Positions 1 to 8,006 of a DNA stretch of 49,638 nt are shown piece after piece. Each line of letters opens with the position of its first letter. Within the stretch, counting starts at the first letter, position 1. Location: the NCBI GenBank assembly GCA_016928305.1, contig JAFGKY010000173.1:1-49638 (forward strand), written 5' to 3'. Origin of the DNA: Bacteroidales bacterium. Lineage in GTDB: Bacteria; Bacteroidota; Bacteroidia; Bacteroidales; UBA10428. The notes under the pieces are model-generated. The model made no database searches. It was not told where the DNA came from and was given only the letters and a program-made list of their open reading frames with translations. The translations under genes were made by a program, and so were the position numbers.

Positions 1-68
1 ACCCTAAAGGGAGCCTGATTTTCAGCAACTTCACCCTTTAGGGTTGGGGTAGAAAGTTGCTGAAAATC
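1..68. repeat. Interleaved inverted repeats (pseudoknot-like element)
   Basis: Two perfect inverted repeats are interleaved. Arm A at 1-11 (accctaaaggg) pairs with 34-44, and arm B at 17-31 (gattttcagcaactt) pairs with 54-68. The order A-B-A'-B' is that of an H-type pseudoknot if transcribed. It lies beyond the 3' end of the alpha-galactosidase gene and at the window edge, so the neighbouring gene is unseen. It may be an RNA structure, a terminator or a mobile repeat end; no function can be assigned. Confidence 0.6.
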
Positions 69-95
69 TACCATGATACTTTTCGGAATAGACTC

Positions 96-144
96 AAGAT
101 TAAAGATCAAAGATTAAAGATCAAAGATTAAAGATCAAAGATGA
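96..144. repeat. Heptamer tandem repeat (7 x AAGATNA)
   Basis: Seven consecutive 7-bp units read AAGATTA or AAGATCA alternately, giving a 14-bp higher-order period, and the last unit is AAGATGA. The tract ends 14 bp before the stop codon side of the alpha-galactosidase gene, so it lies downstream of that gene and is not inside any reading frame. Such simple repeats can change length by slippage, but no switchable gene or promoter is visible next to it. Confidence 0.85.
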
Positions 145-158
145 AGTGGATTATTATC

Positions 159-1331
159 TTACTTACTTTTTTTACTCAAACGGAACAGCAGTACATCATG
201 ACCTGGGATCTGGATTTCCAGGTTTTTTGCCGTAGTGCCTGTGATCTTGTCTCTCCAGATATCACGGATCTCATATTCCCCCTGTAAAAAACCGAAATGC
301 GACCAGTTGATCCGTTGCATATATGCCTGATCGCCGGTGTTGTGCCAGCAGATGGCCCAGTCGCCTTTGCTGAGCTCTTTAACATAGATCCGCTTGCTCA
401 GCTGGTCCATGTACAGGTATGCCTGTTTTCCCAGCGAATCCTGGTTGATGACAATGGCCTCTTTATGGGTGAGTATTTTTAATACTTCGGGACTCATTTT
501 CCGCAGGTCATTTCCTGCCATGAGCGGAGCTGCAAGCATGCACCAGAGGCTGAACTGCGAACGCGATTCAGCCGGAGTCAGCCCCGGATTTCCAACCTCG
601 AGCATATCGGGGTCGTTCCAGTGATCAGGCCCTGCATATTTTTCCAGTCCTTCCTGAAGCTTAAGGATGAAAATCATCCCCATGTCGTATTCGCCCTGGC
701 AGTTGTAACAATCGGTTATGTCGCCCGTAGTCCGCCATAGGTGTCCGACATCTGCCGCCCATTCCCAGGGTTTGTTGTTTCCCCATTCACAAAGGCTGAA
801 AACGACAGGGCGCTTTGCCGCGTAAAGAGCATCCCGCATGGTAGAATACAGCTGCCGGGCATCTCCCGTACCATGATCGCACCAGTCGTATTTCAGATAA
901 TCGACCCCCCAGGAGGCATAGAGCAGGGCATCCTGGAACTCGTGTCCCATGCCCCCGGGATAACCATTGCAGGTGGTCCTTCCGGCACAGTTGTGAAGAC
1001 CAAATTTTAAACCTTTTGAATGAACATAATCGGCCAGCGCTTTCATTCCGCACGGGAATTTTTCCGGATCAGCGACCAGGTTACCGATGCTATCCCGCGA
1101 CGGCGCCTCCCACCCGTCGTCCACAACCACATAGGTATACCCGGCATCTTTCATGCCCGAGCTTACAATGATGTCGGCTGTTTCTTTTATCAGATCTTCG
1201 TGGATGTTTACTTCAAACGTATTCCAGCTGTTCCAGCCCATCGGCGGCGTCAAAGCCAGGCCATGATATTTTTGAGCGGAAAGAGGAAGAACCAGAAGCA
1301 GGATATCGATAGACAAAATGAATCTTTTCAT
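159..1331 (-). CDS. GH27-family alpha-galactosidase, secreted
   Basis: Predicted glycoside hydrolase of family 27, hydrolysing terminal alpha-galactosides. A hydrophobic signal peptide (residues 1-19, ending LSAQ) suggests export to the periplasm or surface. The catalytic barrel starts with the family hallmark PPMGWNSWNTF (about residues 29-39). The expected nucleophile is Asp149 in YLKYDWC, and the acid/base is probably Asp204 in WRTTGDI. A short beta-sandwich tail follows, and 390 residues is normal for bacterial members. There is no T9SS domain or lipobox. The start is the only Met preceding the signal peptide; no Shine-Dalgarno is seen, which is common in Bacteroidota. It is a single gene with no SusC/D pair or other polysaccharide-utilisation genes next to it. 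Family assignment is firm; the exact substrate is not determined. Confidence 0.93.
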   Translation of the reverse strand: MKRFILSIDILLLVLPLSAQKYHGLALTPPMGWNSWNTFEVNIHEDLIKETADIIVSSGMKDAGYTYVVVDDGWEAPSRDSIGNLVADPEKFPCGMKALADYVHSKGLKFGLHNCAGRTTCNGYPGGMGHEFQDALLYASWGVDYLKYDWCDHGTGDARQLYSTMRDALYAAKRPVVFSLCEWGNNKPWEWAADVGHLWRTTGDITDCYNCQGEYDMGMIFILKLQEGLEKYAGPDHWNDPDMLEVGNPGLTPAESRSQFSLWCMLAAPLMAGNDLRKMSPEVLKILTHKEAIVINQDSLGKQAYLYMDQLSKRIYVKELSKGDWAICWHNTGDQAYMQRINWSHFGFLQGEYEIRDIWRDKITGTTAKNLEIQIPGHDVLLFRLSKKSK

Positions 1332-1550
1332 ACATTTTCAATTATTTGATGGTTATCGTATAAAACAATGAAGTTTAACCGGACACGCATATGTAAATAT
1401 AGAACATATCATGTCTTCATGTAGTATAAGTTGTATTTCGTCACAACTTATTATCAGTTAGTCATATACAAGTAGCAATTTTCAACCATTTTTTTCTTTT
1501 TCCGTACAAATATCTTGTAGCACAATAACTTATTAAACCATACATATTCA

Positions 1551-1856
1551 ATGACCATGAAAAATGATAATAAATTGGCGTTGACTGAGGACAGGATCAG
1601 CGCTTTAGGTCTTTACCTTGCAGAATTTGCATTGGATTTTGTGTCCGACGATGAGGATCTGAGTATATACACCGCCAGTCATTTCCTTGCATTGTTTGAT
1701 AAATGGTATGACAATTTCATCCGGCATGCTGAAACAAACAGAATGTTCTATGCCGGTGAAAAAGAAGCACTGATTGAGAATAATGATGATCTGGTCAGTT
1801 GCATTAAAGAGGCCGCAATCGATGCTGCAAGAGAATTAATATTGGAAAAAATATAG
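1551..1856 (+). CDS. Small acidic protein of unknown function
   Basis: A 101-residue open frame with ATG starts at residue 1 and residue 3 and a clean stop. The protein is acidic, predicted mostly helical, has no signal peptide or membrane segment, and has even codon use. I do not recognise a family. It is flanked by 200 bp of AT-rich upstream DNA and a repeat-rich downstream gap, so it is probably monocistronic. It could be a small cytosolic protein; a spurious call is unlikely given its length, composition and absence of an overlapping alternative gene. Confidence 0.6.
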   Translation: MTMKNDNKLALTEDRISALGLYLAEFALDFVSDDEDLSIYTASHFLALFDKWYDNFIRHAETNRMFYAGEKEALIENNDDLVSCIKEAAIDAARELILEKI

Positions 1857-2400
1857 ATATCCTGTTTGTGCCCGTGATTGCTGCAAGGCCGGCTAGTCAT
1901 TCCTCTCAGTCTCTTCACTGGCGCAGGCGCCTGCCTTGTCGGCAGACAGGTCTGCTTGTACCTGAAGAAAACCTGTTATAGTAAATAATTGGTACAGGCG
2001 CATATCTGCCCGCTGATTCGCGGTTTTAAATCTGAAGATCTTGTCTGCCGTTGCGCTATATATCGTTGCATCCAGTTACGCTGCAAACAAGGTTTTAGCT
2101 TTTGGTTGGGTTGTGGTTGCAGCGTTTTCTGTAACTTATCTTTACCCCGGGTTTTACCTGGGGCTACCAACATTTCGCCCCTACAGGGCTTAATATAAAA
2201 ACACCCATGCTGCTTCGGTTTAAAGCAAAGCTGGTTCACGATTTTAAACCGAACCTTTATAACGAATACAAGTAGGTTGTACCTTTGGTCCAAGCGGACG
2301 CCTGCCTGTCCGTCAGGCAGGCTTGAACCAGTGAGCGAGTGTCATTAAACATGTTTCGAACACGCGTACATACATTCGTAAAAAAGCTTCGGAGGGCGGG
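1857..2400. other. Repeat-rich intergenic region
   Basis: No convincing gene. It holds several short palindromes: an imperfect CCTGCC/GGCAG element near 1927-1957, a C/G-rich hairpin (ccccggg/cctgggg) near 2142-2161, and a perfect 11-bp inverted repeat at 2214-2224 and 2243-2253 (ttcggtttaaa/tttaaaccgaa). A copy of a dispersed repeat follows at 2288-2367. Short open frames here overlap the palindromes and look non-coding. Confidence 0.6.
2288..2367 (+). repeat. Dispersed intergenic repeat, copy A
   Basis: An approximately 80-bp element with an internal CCTGCCTG/CAGGCAGG palindrome, followed by a conserved arm ending ATGTTTCGAACACG. A second copy lies in opposite orientation at 14126-14204. 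The half containing GCGAGTGTCAT and ATGTTTCGAACACG is nearly identical in both, while the palindromic half is more diverged. Both copies lie just outside the 3' ends of genes (aldo/keto reductase here). Confidence 0.75.
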
Positions 2401-3372
2401 TCATTTGAATATTGTGCTCTCTCTATCCAGTTTGTCCATGTCCTCATCAGAAAGCCTGAATTTCATTGCACCTGTATTCTCCCTTGCATGACTTTCCCTG
2501 GTTGCCCCGGGAATGGCAACAACCGTGTTGCCCTGATAATGGATCAGCCAGTTGAGGGCGATCTGCGATGGCGTTACGTTGTACTTCAGTGCCAGTTCCT
2601 TTACCAGCATAATAACAGGTTTGCTTTTCTCCATCCCCGACGGCTTGAATTGGGAAAAATATTTTCTGTATCCTGTATTTGGGATAAGTCCGGGATTGTC
2701 ATGAAACTTACCGGTAAGCAGTCCCTGGGCCAGGGGTGAATAGGCAATGATCGTGATGCCAAGTTTCTTTGCCATATCCATCACTCCGTTCGATTCTATC
2801 TTGCGGTCGAGCAGGTTATACCTTACCTGGTTTGATGCGAGGGGGATGCCCTTTCTGTCGAGGGCCTCCCATGCATTTTTCATCCGCTGTGCCAGGAAAT
2901 TACTCACTCCTATGGTTCTGGTCAATTTCTCTTCCACCAATCTGGCCATATGGGCCATCTCCCTTTTTTCATTTGAGAAACTCCAGGAATTGTGTACCTG
3001 GTAATGATCGATGGGATAGGGTGCCAGTGCTTCCATGCGCTTATAGATAGTCTTACGGATGTTTGAAGCAAAGCGTAATACGGGCATCCATTTTGTGGCA
3101 ATGATTATCTCTCCCGGCTTTTTTGCTGCTGCCTGCAAAGCTGAAGACAGGGCTTTTTCCGACGCTCCGTTGCCGTATGCTTCGGCCGTATCGAACCAAT
3201 TGATACCTCCCTCAAGGGAAAGGGATACGATGCTGTTGATGACATCATCGTCAAGCAGCGGCCAGAATTTGCCGGCTGCACTATTTTGTTTGCTAAACTG
3301 CCAGCAACCCAATCCTATAGGTGTTATCATAATACCTGTGCGTCCAAGGGAACGTAAAGCTGTATTTCTCAT
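2401..3372 (-). CDS. Aldo/keto reductase
   Basis: Predicted NAD(P)H-dependent oxidoreductase of the aldo/keto reductase superfamily, a cytosolic TIM barrel. Visible motifs are GLGCWQF near the N terminus, the catalytic Asp/Tyr segment DTAEAYGNG, the catalytic Lys in ATKWMP, the catalytic His in HYQVHNSW, and C-terminal cofactor-binding VAIPGATRESH. The tetrad Asp-Tyr-Lys-His is complete. I chose the Met at 3372 (MRNTALRSLGRTG), preceded by AACAGG, because the longer frame beginning at 3405 adds 11 residues that do not resemble family N termini. Length is 323 residues, typical of the Tas/YajO-like subgroup. It stands alone, so the substrate cannot be inferred. Confidence 0.9.
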   Translation of the reverse strand: MRNTALRSLGRTGIMITPIGLGCWQFSKQNSAAGKFWPLLDDDVINSIVSLSLEGGINWFDTAEAYGNGASEKALSSALQAAAKKPGEIIIATKWMPVLRFASNIRKTIYKRMEALAPYPIDHYQVHNSWSFSNEKREMAHMARLVEEKLTRTIGVSNFLAQRMKNAWEALDRKGIPLASNQVRYNLLDRKIESNGVMDMAKKLGITIIAYSPLAQGLLTGKFHDNPGLIPNTGYRKYFSQFKPSGMEKSKPVIMLVKELALKYNVTPSQIALNWLIHYQGNTVVAIPGATRESHARENTGAMKFRLSDEDMDKLDRESTIFK

Positions 3373-3600
3373 AATCCTGTTATTTTTTTGCTCAAAAATA
3401 AACAACTGTTTCTGGATTTTGGTTTAAAAAACCAGTATTAATGGAATGATAGTAAGATGAATTTGGATGGCATACCGGGATCACACACATAAGATCGTAA
3501 TCGGTTGATACCGTGAATTATTTTAGCGATATTAAATTTTTTTAAGATTTTTTCACAAATTTTAATAAAATCCCCGATTCATATTTTTTAATACAGATTT

Positions 3601-3608
3601 TATATTTG
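3601..3608 (+). promoter_or_regulatory. Possible -7 promoter element (TATATTTG)
   Basis: Matches the Bacteroidota primary sigma factor -7 consensus TAnnTTTG, 39 bp before the start of the NEW3-type gene. No TTTG is seen at the expected -33 position, so the match rests on one element only. Confidence 0.35.
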
Positions 3609-3646
3609 AAACATTTACGTATCATTAAAAAATCGGAGGATTTTGT

Positions 3647-4792
3647 ATGTTAATTCGTATGAAATGGTTCGCTGTTTTCTCTTTATGCTGCATGTTGATA
3701 ACCGGTAATTTGACAGTCGATGCCGCTGACGGAGTGAGGGTGTACACTCCTTTTACAAAAATATCGGTTCCTCCCGGCGAGTCAATTGATTATACCATCG
3801 ATGTCTTCAACAACAGCAGTGAGCTTCAGAATGTTGAGATCTCAGTTACCGGCATGCCCTCAGGATGGAACTACCTCATAAAATCAGGAAGCTGGAACAT
3901 AAGGCAAATAGCCATTCTTCCGGGTGAGAAAAAGAGTTTTTCGCTGCATGTAGAGGTCCCTTTTCAGGTCAACAAGGGAAGCTACCGTTTCAGGGTGAAT
4001 GCCGTTGGATTTTCCTCACTTCCGCTGACAGTGGTTGTATCGGAACAGGGGACATTTAAAACGGAATTCCTGACCAGGCAACCGAATATGGAAGGACATG
4101 CCAATGCAACGTTCACCTTTAATGCGGAGTTAAAGAACCGTACGGCAGATAAACAGTTATATGCTTTAATAGCCAGAGCTCCCAGGGGATGGGCAGTAAC
4201 TTTTAAAGCCAATTACAAACAGGTTACTTCCGTTGAAGCAGAAGCAAACAGCACAACAAACATAACCATGGATATCAATCCCCCGGATAACATCAAAGCC
4301 GGTGCATATAAAATTCCCGTGACAGCAACAACGAGTGCTACTTCAGCAACACTGGAACTGGAAGTGGTTATTACCGGTTCTTACACTATGGAACTGACAA
4401 CACCCAGGGGTTTGCTCAGCGCCAGTATTACCGCCGGTGATGAAAAGCGACTGGAACTTCTGGTCAAAAACACCGGTTCTGCCGAGCTTAAGGACATTGC
4501 TCTTTCGGCAGGTGCACCGCTAAACTGGGATGTCACTTTCGATCCGAAAAGAGTGGAAAGCCTTGCTCCAGGTGAGAACGCACAGGTTTTTGCCACCATA
4601 AAGGCGGATAAGAAAGCTATAGCCGGGGATTATGTAACAGCAATCGAAGCAAGAACCCCTGAAGTGACGGCCAAAGCTTCTTTTCGTATTGCTGTGAAAA
4701 CTCCGATGCTATGGGGCTGGATTGGTGTATTAATCATTGTTATGGCTATAGTCAGCATATACTATCTGTTCCGCAAATACGGAAGGAGGTAA
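3647..4792 (+). CDS. NEW3-type Ig-like protein with C-terminal membrane anchor
   Basis: A 381-residue exported protein. A signal peptide (about residues 1-26, ending in DAADG) is followed by three Ig-like repeats of about 100 residues. Each has the pattern of NEW3/COG1470 domains, such as PPGESIDYTIDVFNNSS and LPGEKKSFSLHVEVP. One transmembrane helix near 355-375 (LWGWIGVLIIVMAIVSIYYL) precedes a short basic cytoplasmic tail (RKYGRR). The body should thus sit in the periplasm, anchored in the inner membrane. The start at 3647 has a strong GGAGGA site six bases upstream. The end of the gene carries the AAGGAGGT site of the next gene. The co-encoded ABC transporter suggests it is an accessory or substrate-contacting subunit; that role is inferred. 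Confidence 0.85.
   Translation: MLIRMKWFAVFSLCCMLITGNLTVDAADGVRVYTPFTKISVPPGESIDYTIDVFNNSSELQNVEISVTGMPSGWNYLIKSGSWNIRQIAILPGEKKSFSLHVEVPFQVNKGSYRFRVNAVGFSSLPLTVVVSEQGTFKTEFLTRQPNMEGHANATFTFNAELKNRTADKQLYALIARAPRGWAVTFKANYKQVTSVEAEANSTTNITMDINPPDNIKAGAYKIPVTATTSATSATLELEVVITGSYTMELTTPRGLLSASITAGDEKRLELLVKNTGSAELKDIALSAGAPLNWDVTFDPKRVESLAPGENAQVFATIKADKKAIAGDYVTAIEARTPEVTAKASFRIAVKTPMLWGWIGVLIIVMAIVSIYYLFRKYGRR
4783..4790 (+). promoter_or_regulatory. Shine-Dalgarno site inside the previous gene
   Basis: AAGGAGGT lies across the last codons and the first base of the stop of the NEW3-type gene and is five bases before the GTG start at 4796. It decides the start of the ABC ATPase and shows tight coupling of the two genes. 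Confidence 0.8.
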
Positions 4793-4795
4793 GCC

Positions 4796-5761
4796 GTGAC
4801 AGAAAACTGTATCGAGCTGGTTGATCTCACCAAAAAGTACGGATCTTTTACCGCTGTTGATCATCTCAACCTGACGATCAAAAAAGGTGAAATCTTCGGT
4901 TTACTCGGACCTAACGGTGCGGGAAAGTCTACTGCGATTCTCATGATGCTTGGATTAACGGAACCGACCAGCGGATCGGTCAGGGTGTGCGGAATCGATT
5001 CCACCAGGCAGCCCATAGAGGTCAAAAGAAAAGTGGGGTACCTGCCGGAAGATGTCGGATTTTATGATAACCGCAACGGACTGGAAAATCTCATTTTTAC
5101 AGCGCAACTGAACCGTATGTCGGCCAGGGAAGCAGCGCAGAAAGCAGAACAATTGCTCAACCGGGTTGGTTTATCCGGTGAAGCAAAAAAAAAGGTTGGG
5201 AAGTATTCGCGTGGTATGCGTCAGCGATTAGGACTGGCGGACGTGCTGATTAAAAATCCGGAGATTATAATACTCGATGAGCCGACACTAGGCATTGATC
5301 CCACCGGTGTGCGGGATTTCCTGGAGTTAATTGTCAGGCTTAGCAGGGAGGAAGGACTGACAGTACTGTTCTCTTCGCATCATCTGCACCAGGTGCAAAA
5401 AGTATGCGACCGGGTTGGATTGTTTGTAAATGACAGGTTGCTGGCAGAAGGTAATATACAGACACTGTCTGAGAAATTATTCCACAACAGTCCTTTTATT
5501 GTTGAGGTCGGTATTGCAGGCGCTTTTCGCAAAAAATATACACCCGACCGGTTGAATAAGATATTGAAAGGGATTGACGGCATCATTGCAGTCCGGACAA
5601 CAGATGAACTGATTCAAATTGAATGTTCCGGGGATGTAACTCCTGATATTGCCAGGGCTGTTGTCGAATCGGGTGCCGGACTGAATTACCTGAACAAAAA
5701 AGAGTACGGGCTGGATGATATTTATTATCACTATTTCGAAGGAGGTAAAGATCATGAATGA
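4796..5761 (+). CDS. ABC transporter ATP-binding protein
   Basis: A 321-residue cytoplasmic ATPase subunit of an ABC-2 exporter. Walker A is GPNGAGKST (about residues 39-47), the signature is YSRGMRQRLGLA in place of LSGGQ, Walker B is IIILDEPTLGIDP, and the H-loop is SSHHLHQ. The roughly 90-residue C-terminal extension resembles the NosF/NatA/CcmA-like group. The start is GTG at 4796, set by a perfect Shine-Dalgarno that lies inside the upstream gene. The last 8 bases overlap the permease start. It should energise the permease at 5754; direction is probably export, but the substrate is unknown. Confidence 0.95.
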   Translation: MTENCIELVDLTKKYGSFTAVDHLNLTIKKGEIFGLLGPNGAGKSTAILMMLGLTEPTSGSVRVCGIDSTRQPIEVKRKVGYLPEDVGFYDNRNGLENLIFTAQLNRMSAREAAQKAEQLLNRVGLSGEAKKKVGKYSRGMRQRLGLADVLIKNPEIIILDEPTLGIDPTGVRDFLELIVRLSREEGLTVLFSSHHLHQVQKVCDRVGLFVNDRLLAEGNIQTLSEKLFHNSPFIVEVGIAGAFRKKYTPDRLNKILKGIDGIIAVRTTDELIQIECSGDVTPDIARAVVESGAGLNYLNKKEYGLDDIYYHYFEGGKDHE

Positions 5762-6806
5762 CCGTGTAAGAAAACTGCAGGAATATACGAAAGCCGGATG
5801 TGCAAAACTGAACAGACTGTTCCTGTGGTCACGGAAGACCAATTGGTTCAAAAACGATGAAAAGATCCGCCATCCTTTCCGGGTACTTGTATCCAGGGAA
5901 ATATCCGATCATGTGAGAAGCTGGCGTTTTATCATTTTAATCGCCATCATCGTGCTAACCTGCATGGGCTCGTTAATTACTGCCCTGTCGCACATGCGTG
6001 ATGCAGTGAAGCCTGATGATCCCGAAGGGGCATTTTTCTTTCTGAAGCTGTTTACCCTTTCTGACGGTACGCTGCCCTCTTTCTTTGTTTTTATCGGATT
6101 TCTCGGTCCACTGCTGGGTATAAGCCTTGGATTTGATGCTGTTAATGCCGAGCAGAACAACGGAATCCTCAGTCGTATACTTTCTCAGCCTATTCACCGC
6201 GATTACCTGATCAATGCCAAGTTTACCGCATCGCTCATTGTCATCAGCGTTATGCTGTTTTCCCTTGGCTTCCTGGTGATGGGACTGGGCCTCATCATCA
6301 TCGGGATCCCTCCGACCCCGGAAGAATTCATGCGCGTCATTTTCTTTATCCTGCTCAGCATAGTCTATGTGGCCTTCTGGTTAAACCTGTCGATTTTATT
6401 TTCAATACGATTTCGTCAGCCGGCAACCTCTGCGCTGGCGGGTATTGCTATCTGGCTGTTCTTCAGCATATTTTATGTTTTAATTGTTAACCTCATCACC
6501 AAGGCAGCTGAACCTTCCGGAGCCGCATCTGCTCACCAGATCTTGCGGTTTGAGGAGTTAAAGATTATTTTACTGAGGATCATACCCAACCAGCTTTTCA
6601 GTGAGGCAACAACAACATTGCTGATGCCTTCTGTACGGAGCCTGATGCCATTGACCATGGAACAGGTCTACGGGACAATCCCCGGCCCCCTCCCGCTCGG
6701 CCAGAGTGTTCTGCTTGTCTGGCCGCAGGTTACAGCACTTATTGCTGCCAGTGTGCTGTGTTTTGTTTTATCGTATATCTCTTTTATGAGAAGAGAAATA
6801 CGATAG
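5754..6806 (+). CDS. ABC-2 type transporter permease
   Basis: Predicted 350-residue integral membrane subunit. A basic cytoplasmic N terminus of about 50 residues, including PFRVLVSREISDHVRSW typical of NosY-like permeases, is followed by about six hydrophobic helices and a large loop between the first two. The motif FDAVNAEQNNGILSRILSQP matches the coupling-helix segment of ABC-2 permeases (EREXGTL-like). I selected ATG at 5754 because GGAGGT lies 7 bases upstream; the frame is open from 5715, but that would lie wholly inside the ATPase gene. The overlap with the ATPase stop is 8 bases (ATGAATGA). It works with the two upstream genes as one transporter. Confidence 0.92.
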   Translation: MNDRVRKLQEYTKAGCAKLNRLFLWSRKTNWFKNDEKIRHPFRVLVSREISDHVRSWRFIILIAIIVLTCMGSLITALSHMRDAVKPDDPEGAFFFLKLFTLSDGTLPSFFVFIGFLGPLLGISLGFDAVNAEQNNGILSRILSQPIHRDYLINAKFTASLIVISVMLFSLGFLVMGLGLIIIGIPPTPEEFMRVIFFILLSIVYVAFWLNLSILFSIRFRQPATSALAGIAIWLFFSIFYVLIVNLITKAAEPSGAASAHQILRFEELKIILLRIIPNQLFSEATTTLLMPSVRSLMPLTMEQVYGTIPGPLPLGQSVLLVWPQVTALIAASVLCFVLSYISFMRREIR

Positions 6807-7003
6807 AGATGACCACCTGAATAATTAGTCGTCAGCAGGCTTCCTTGTGCTATGCCATATACCGGTTAGCCGGGAAAAGAACATATGAATGTGTGAAATC
6901 TATCTTAGATGCATAGATGTGAAAAAGACGGTAATAACTTTCAGTGGCCGGTTTTTGAATTAAGATGCCTATCACCTAACTTTAAGCAAACAAAATCCTA
7001 GCA

Positions 7004-7903
7004 ATGCATAATATACCGGTAATAACTGTTGCGGGTAAAACGCTGGCCATGGCTTTTGAAAGAGCTCTGGTTGAATTGTACAAAAGGGGCACCCGTTATA
7101 AGACACAATATGATAAACCGGGCGATCCTGAAAGTCTGGATTGTACGCTAAACCTTACCATTGAAGAGCCTGAGGCAGAGCCAATGATTCATATGGCCTT
7201 CCCCGGAGGTGTTGAAGAACTGAAAGAATATGTGCTTGAGCTGAAAGGTTTCAAAGATCACTGGGTGAGAAGTATAAACGATCCTCATGATACGCGCTGG
7301 GAATATACCTATCATGGCAGACTGAAGAAATACGGCACCTGGAAAGAAAACGGTGAAAAGGGTCCTGAAACCAGTGGCTATTTTACCATTGACCAGATTG
7401 AACATGTTATCAATAAACTCTGCGAACAGCCTTTTACGCGTCAGGCGCAGATGATCACCTGGATGCCGAACCTGGACCTGAATTGCTTCGACCCGCCCTG
7501 TTTACAGTCCCTTTGGTACCGCATACTTGAAGATGAAGACGGTGTATACTGGCTGAACTGCAATATCCGTTTTCGGAGTAACGATGCCTGGGGTGCCAGC
7601 TTTATGAACATGTTCGGATTTATTCAGTTTAACAGGGAAATCATTGCTGATGCAATTGCACGCCGCACCGGGAAAGAAGTCCGGTTAGGCAGATTAAACT
7701 GGCAGGCAGATTCATACCATATTTACGGGAAGGATATTGCACAGGCCACGGCTGTGCTTTTTGACAGGATGGATACGATGGAATTTGAAGAACGCACGTT
7801 CAGCTTTTCTGATGAGTACATCCGGCAGATGTATGACGATGCTGAAGAGGGGATACTTCAAAAGATAAGGGAATACGACGCATCGCATAGCAGTGTGCAA
7901 TGA
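7004..7903 (+). CDS. Thymidylate synthase family protein (archaeal-type)
   Basis: A 299-residue cytosolic protein with thymidylate synthase (ThyA) landmarks. The catalytic Cys is Cys166 in DPPCLQ. The phosphate-binding stretch is Arg191-Ser192-Asn193-Asp194. Asn202 aligns without gaps with the dUMP-discriminating Asn177 of E. coli ThyA, and His239/Tyr241 in DSYHIYGKD match His207/Tyr209. PFTRQAQMITW corresponds to the Arg-containing dimer segment. The usual PPCH is PPCL, as I recall for archaeal TysY-type enzymes. The retained Asn argues for dUMP rather than dCMP as substrate. It likely methylates dUMP with a folate cofactor, but a hydroxymethylase role cannot be excluded. No dihydrofolate reductase gene lies next to it. 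The start is the first ATG after an in-frame stop, with no Shine-Dalgarno. Confidence 0.8.
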   Translation: MHNIPVITVAGKTLAMAFERALVELYKRGTRYKTQYDKPGDPESLDCTLNLTIEEPEAEPMIHMAFPGGVEELKEYVLELKGFKDHWVRSINDPHDTRWEYTYHGRLKKYGTWKENGEKGPETSGYFTIDQIEHVINKLCEQPFTRQAQMITWMPNLDLNCFDPPCLQSLWYRILEDEDGVYWLNCNIRFRSNDAWGASFMNMFGFIQFNREIIADAIARRTGKEVRLGRLNWQADSYHIYGKDIAQATAVLFDRMDTMEFEERTFSFSDEYIRQMYDDAEEGILQKIREYDASHSSVQ

Positions 7904-8006
7904 TAAGTATTATTTAATCTACCGGCTTTCTGTATATGAGGGAAGTGTGCCGGGTAAGGCACAAACATTGTATAGAAGATACATTCGTTAAGGCTTCTTT
8001 GGAGCT

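Noticed and set aside
1976..2293. A 105-residue minus-strand frame in the repeat-rich gap
   Set aside because: It overlaps several palindromes, has no recognisable motif, and its composition matches repeat DNA.
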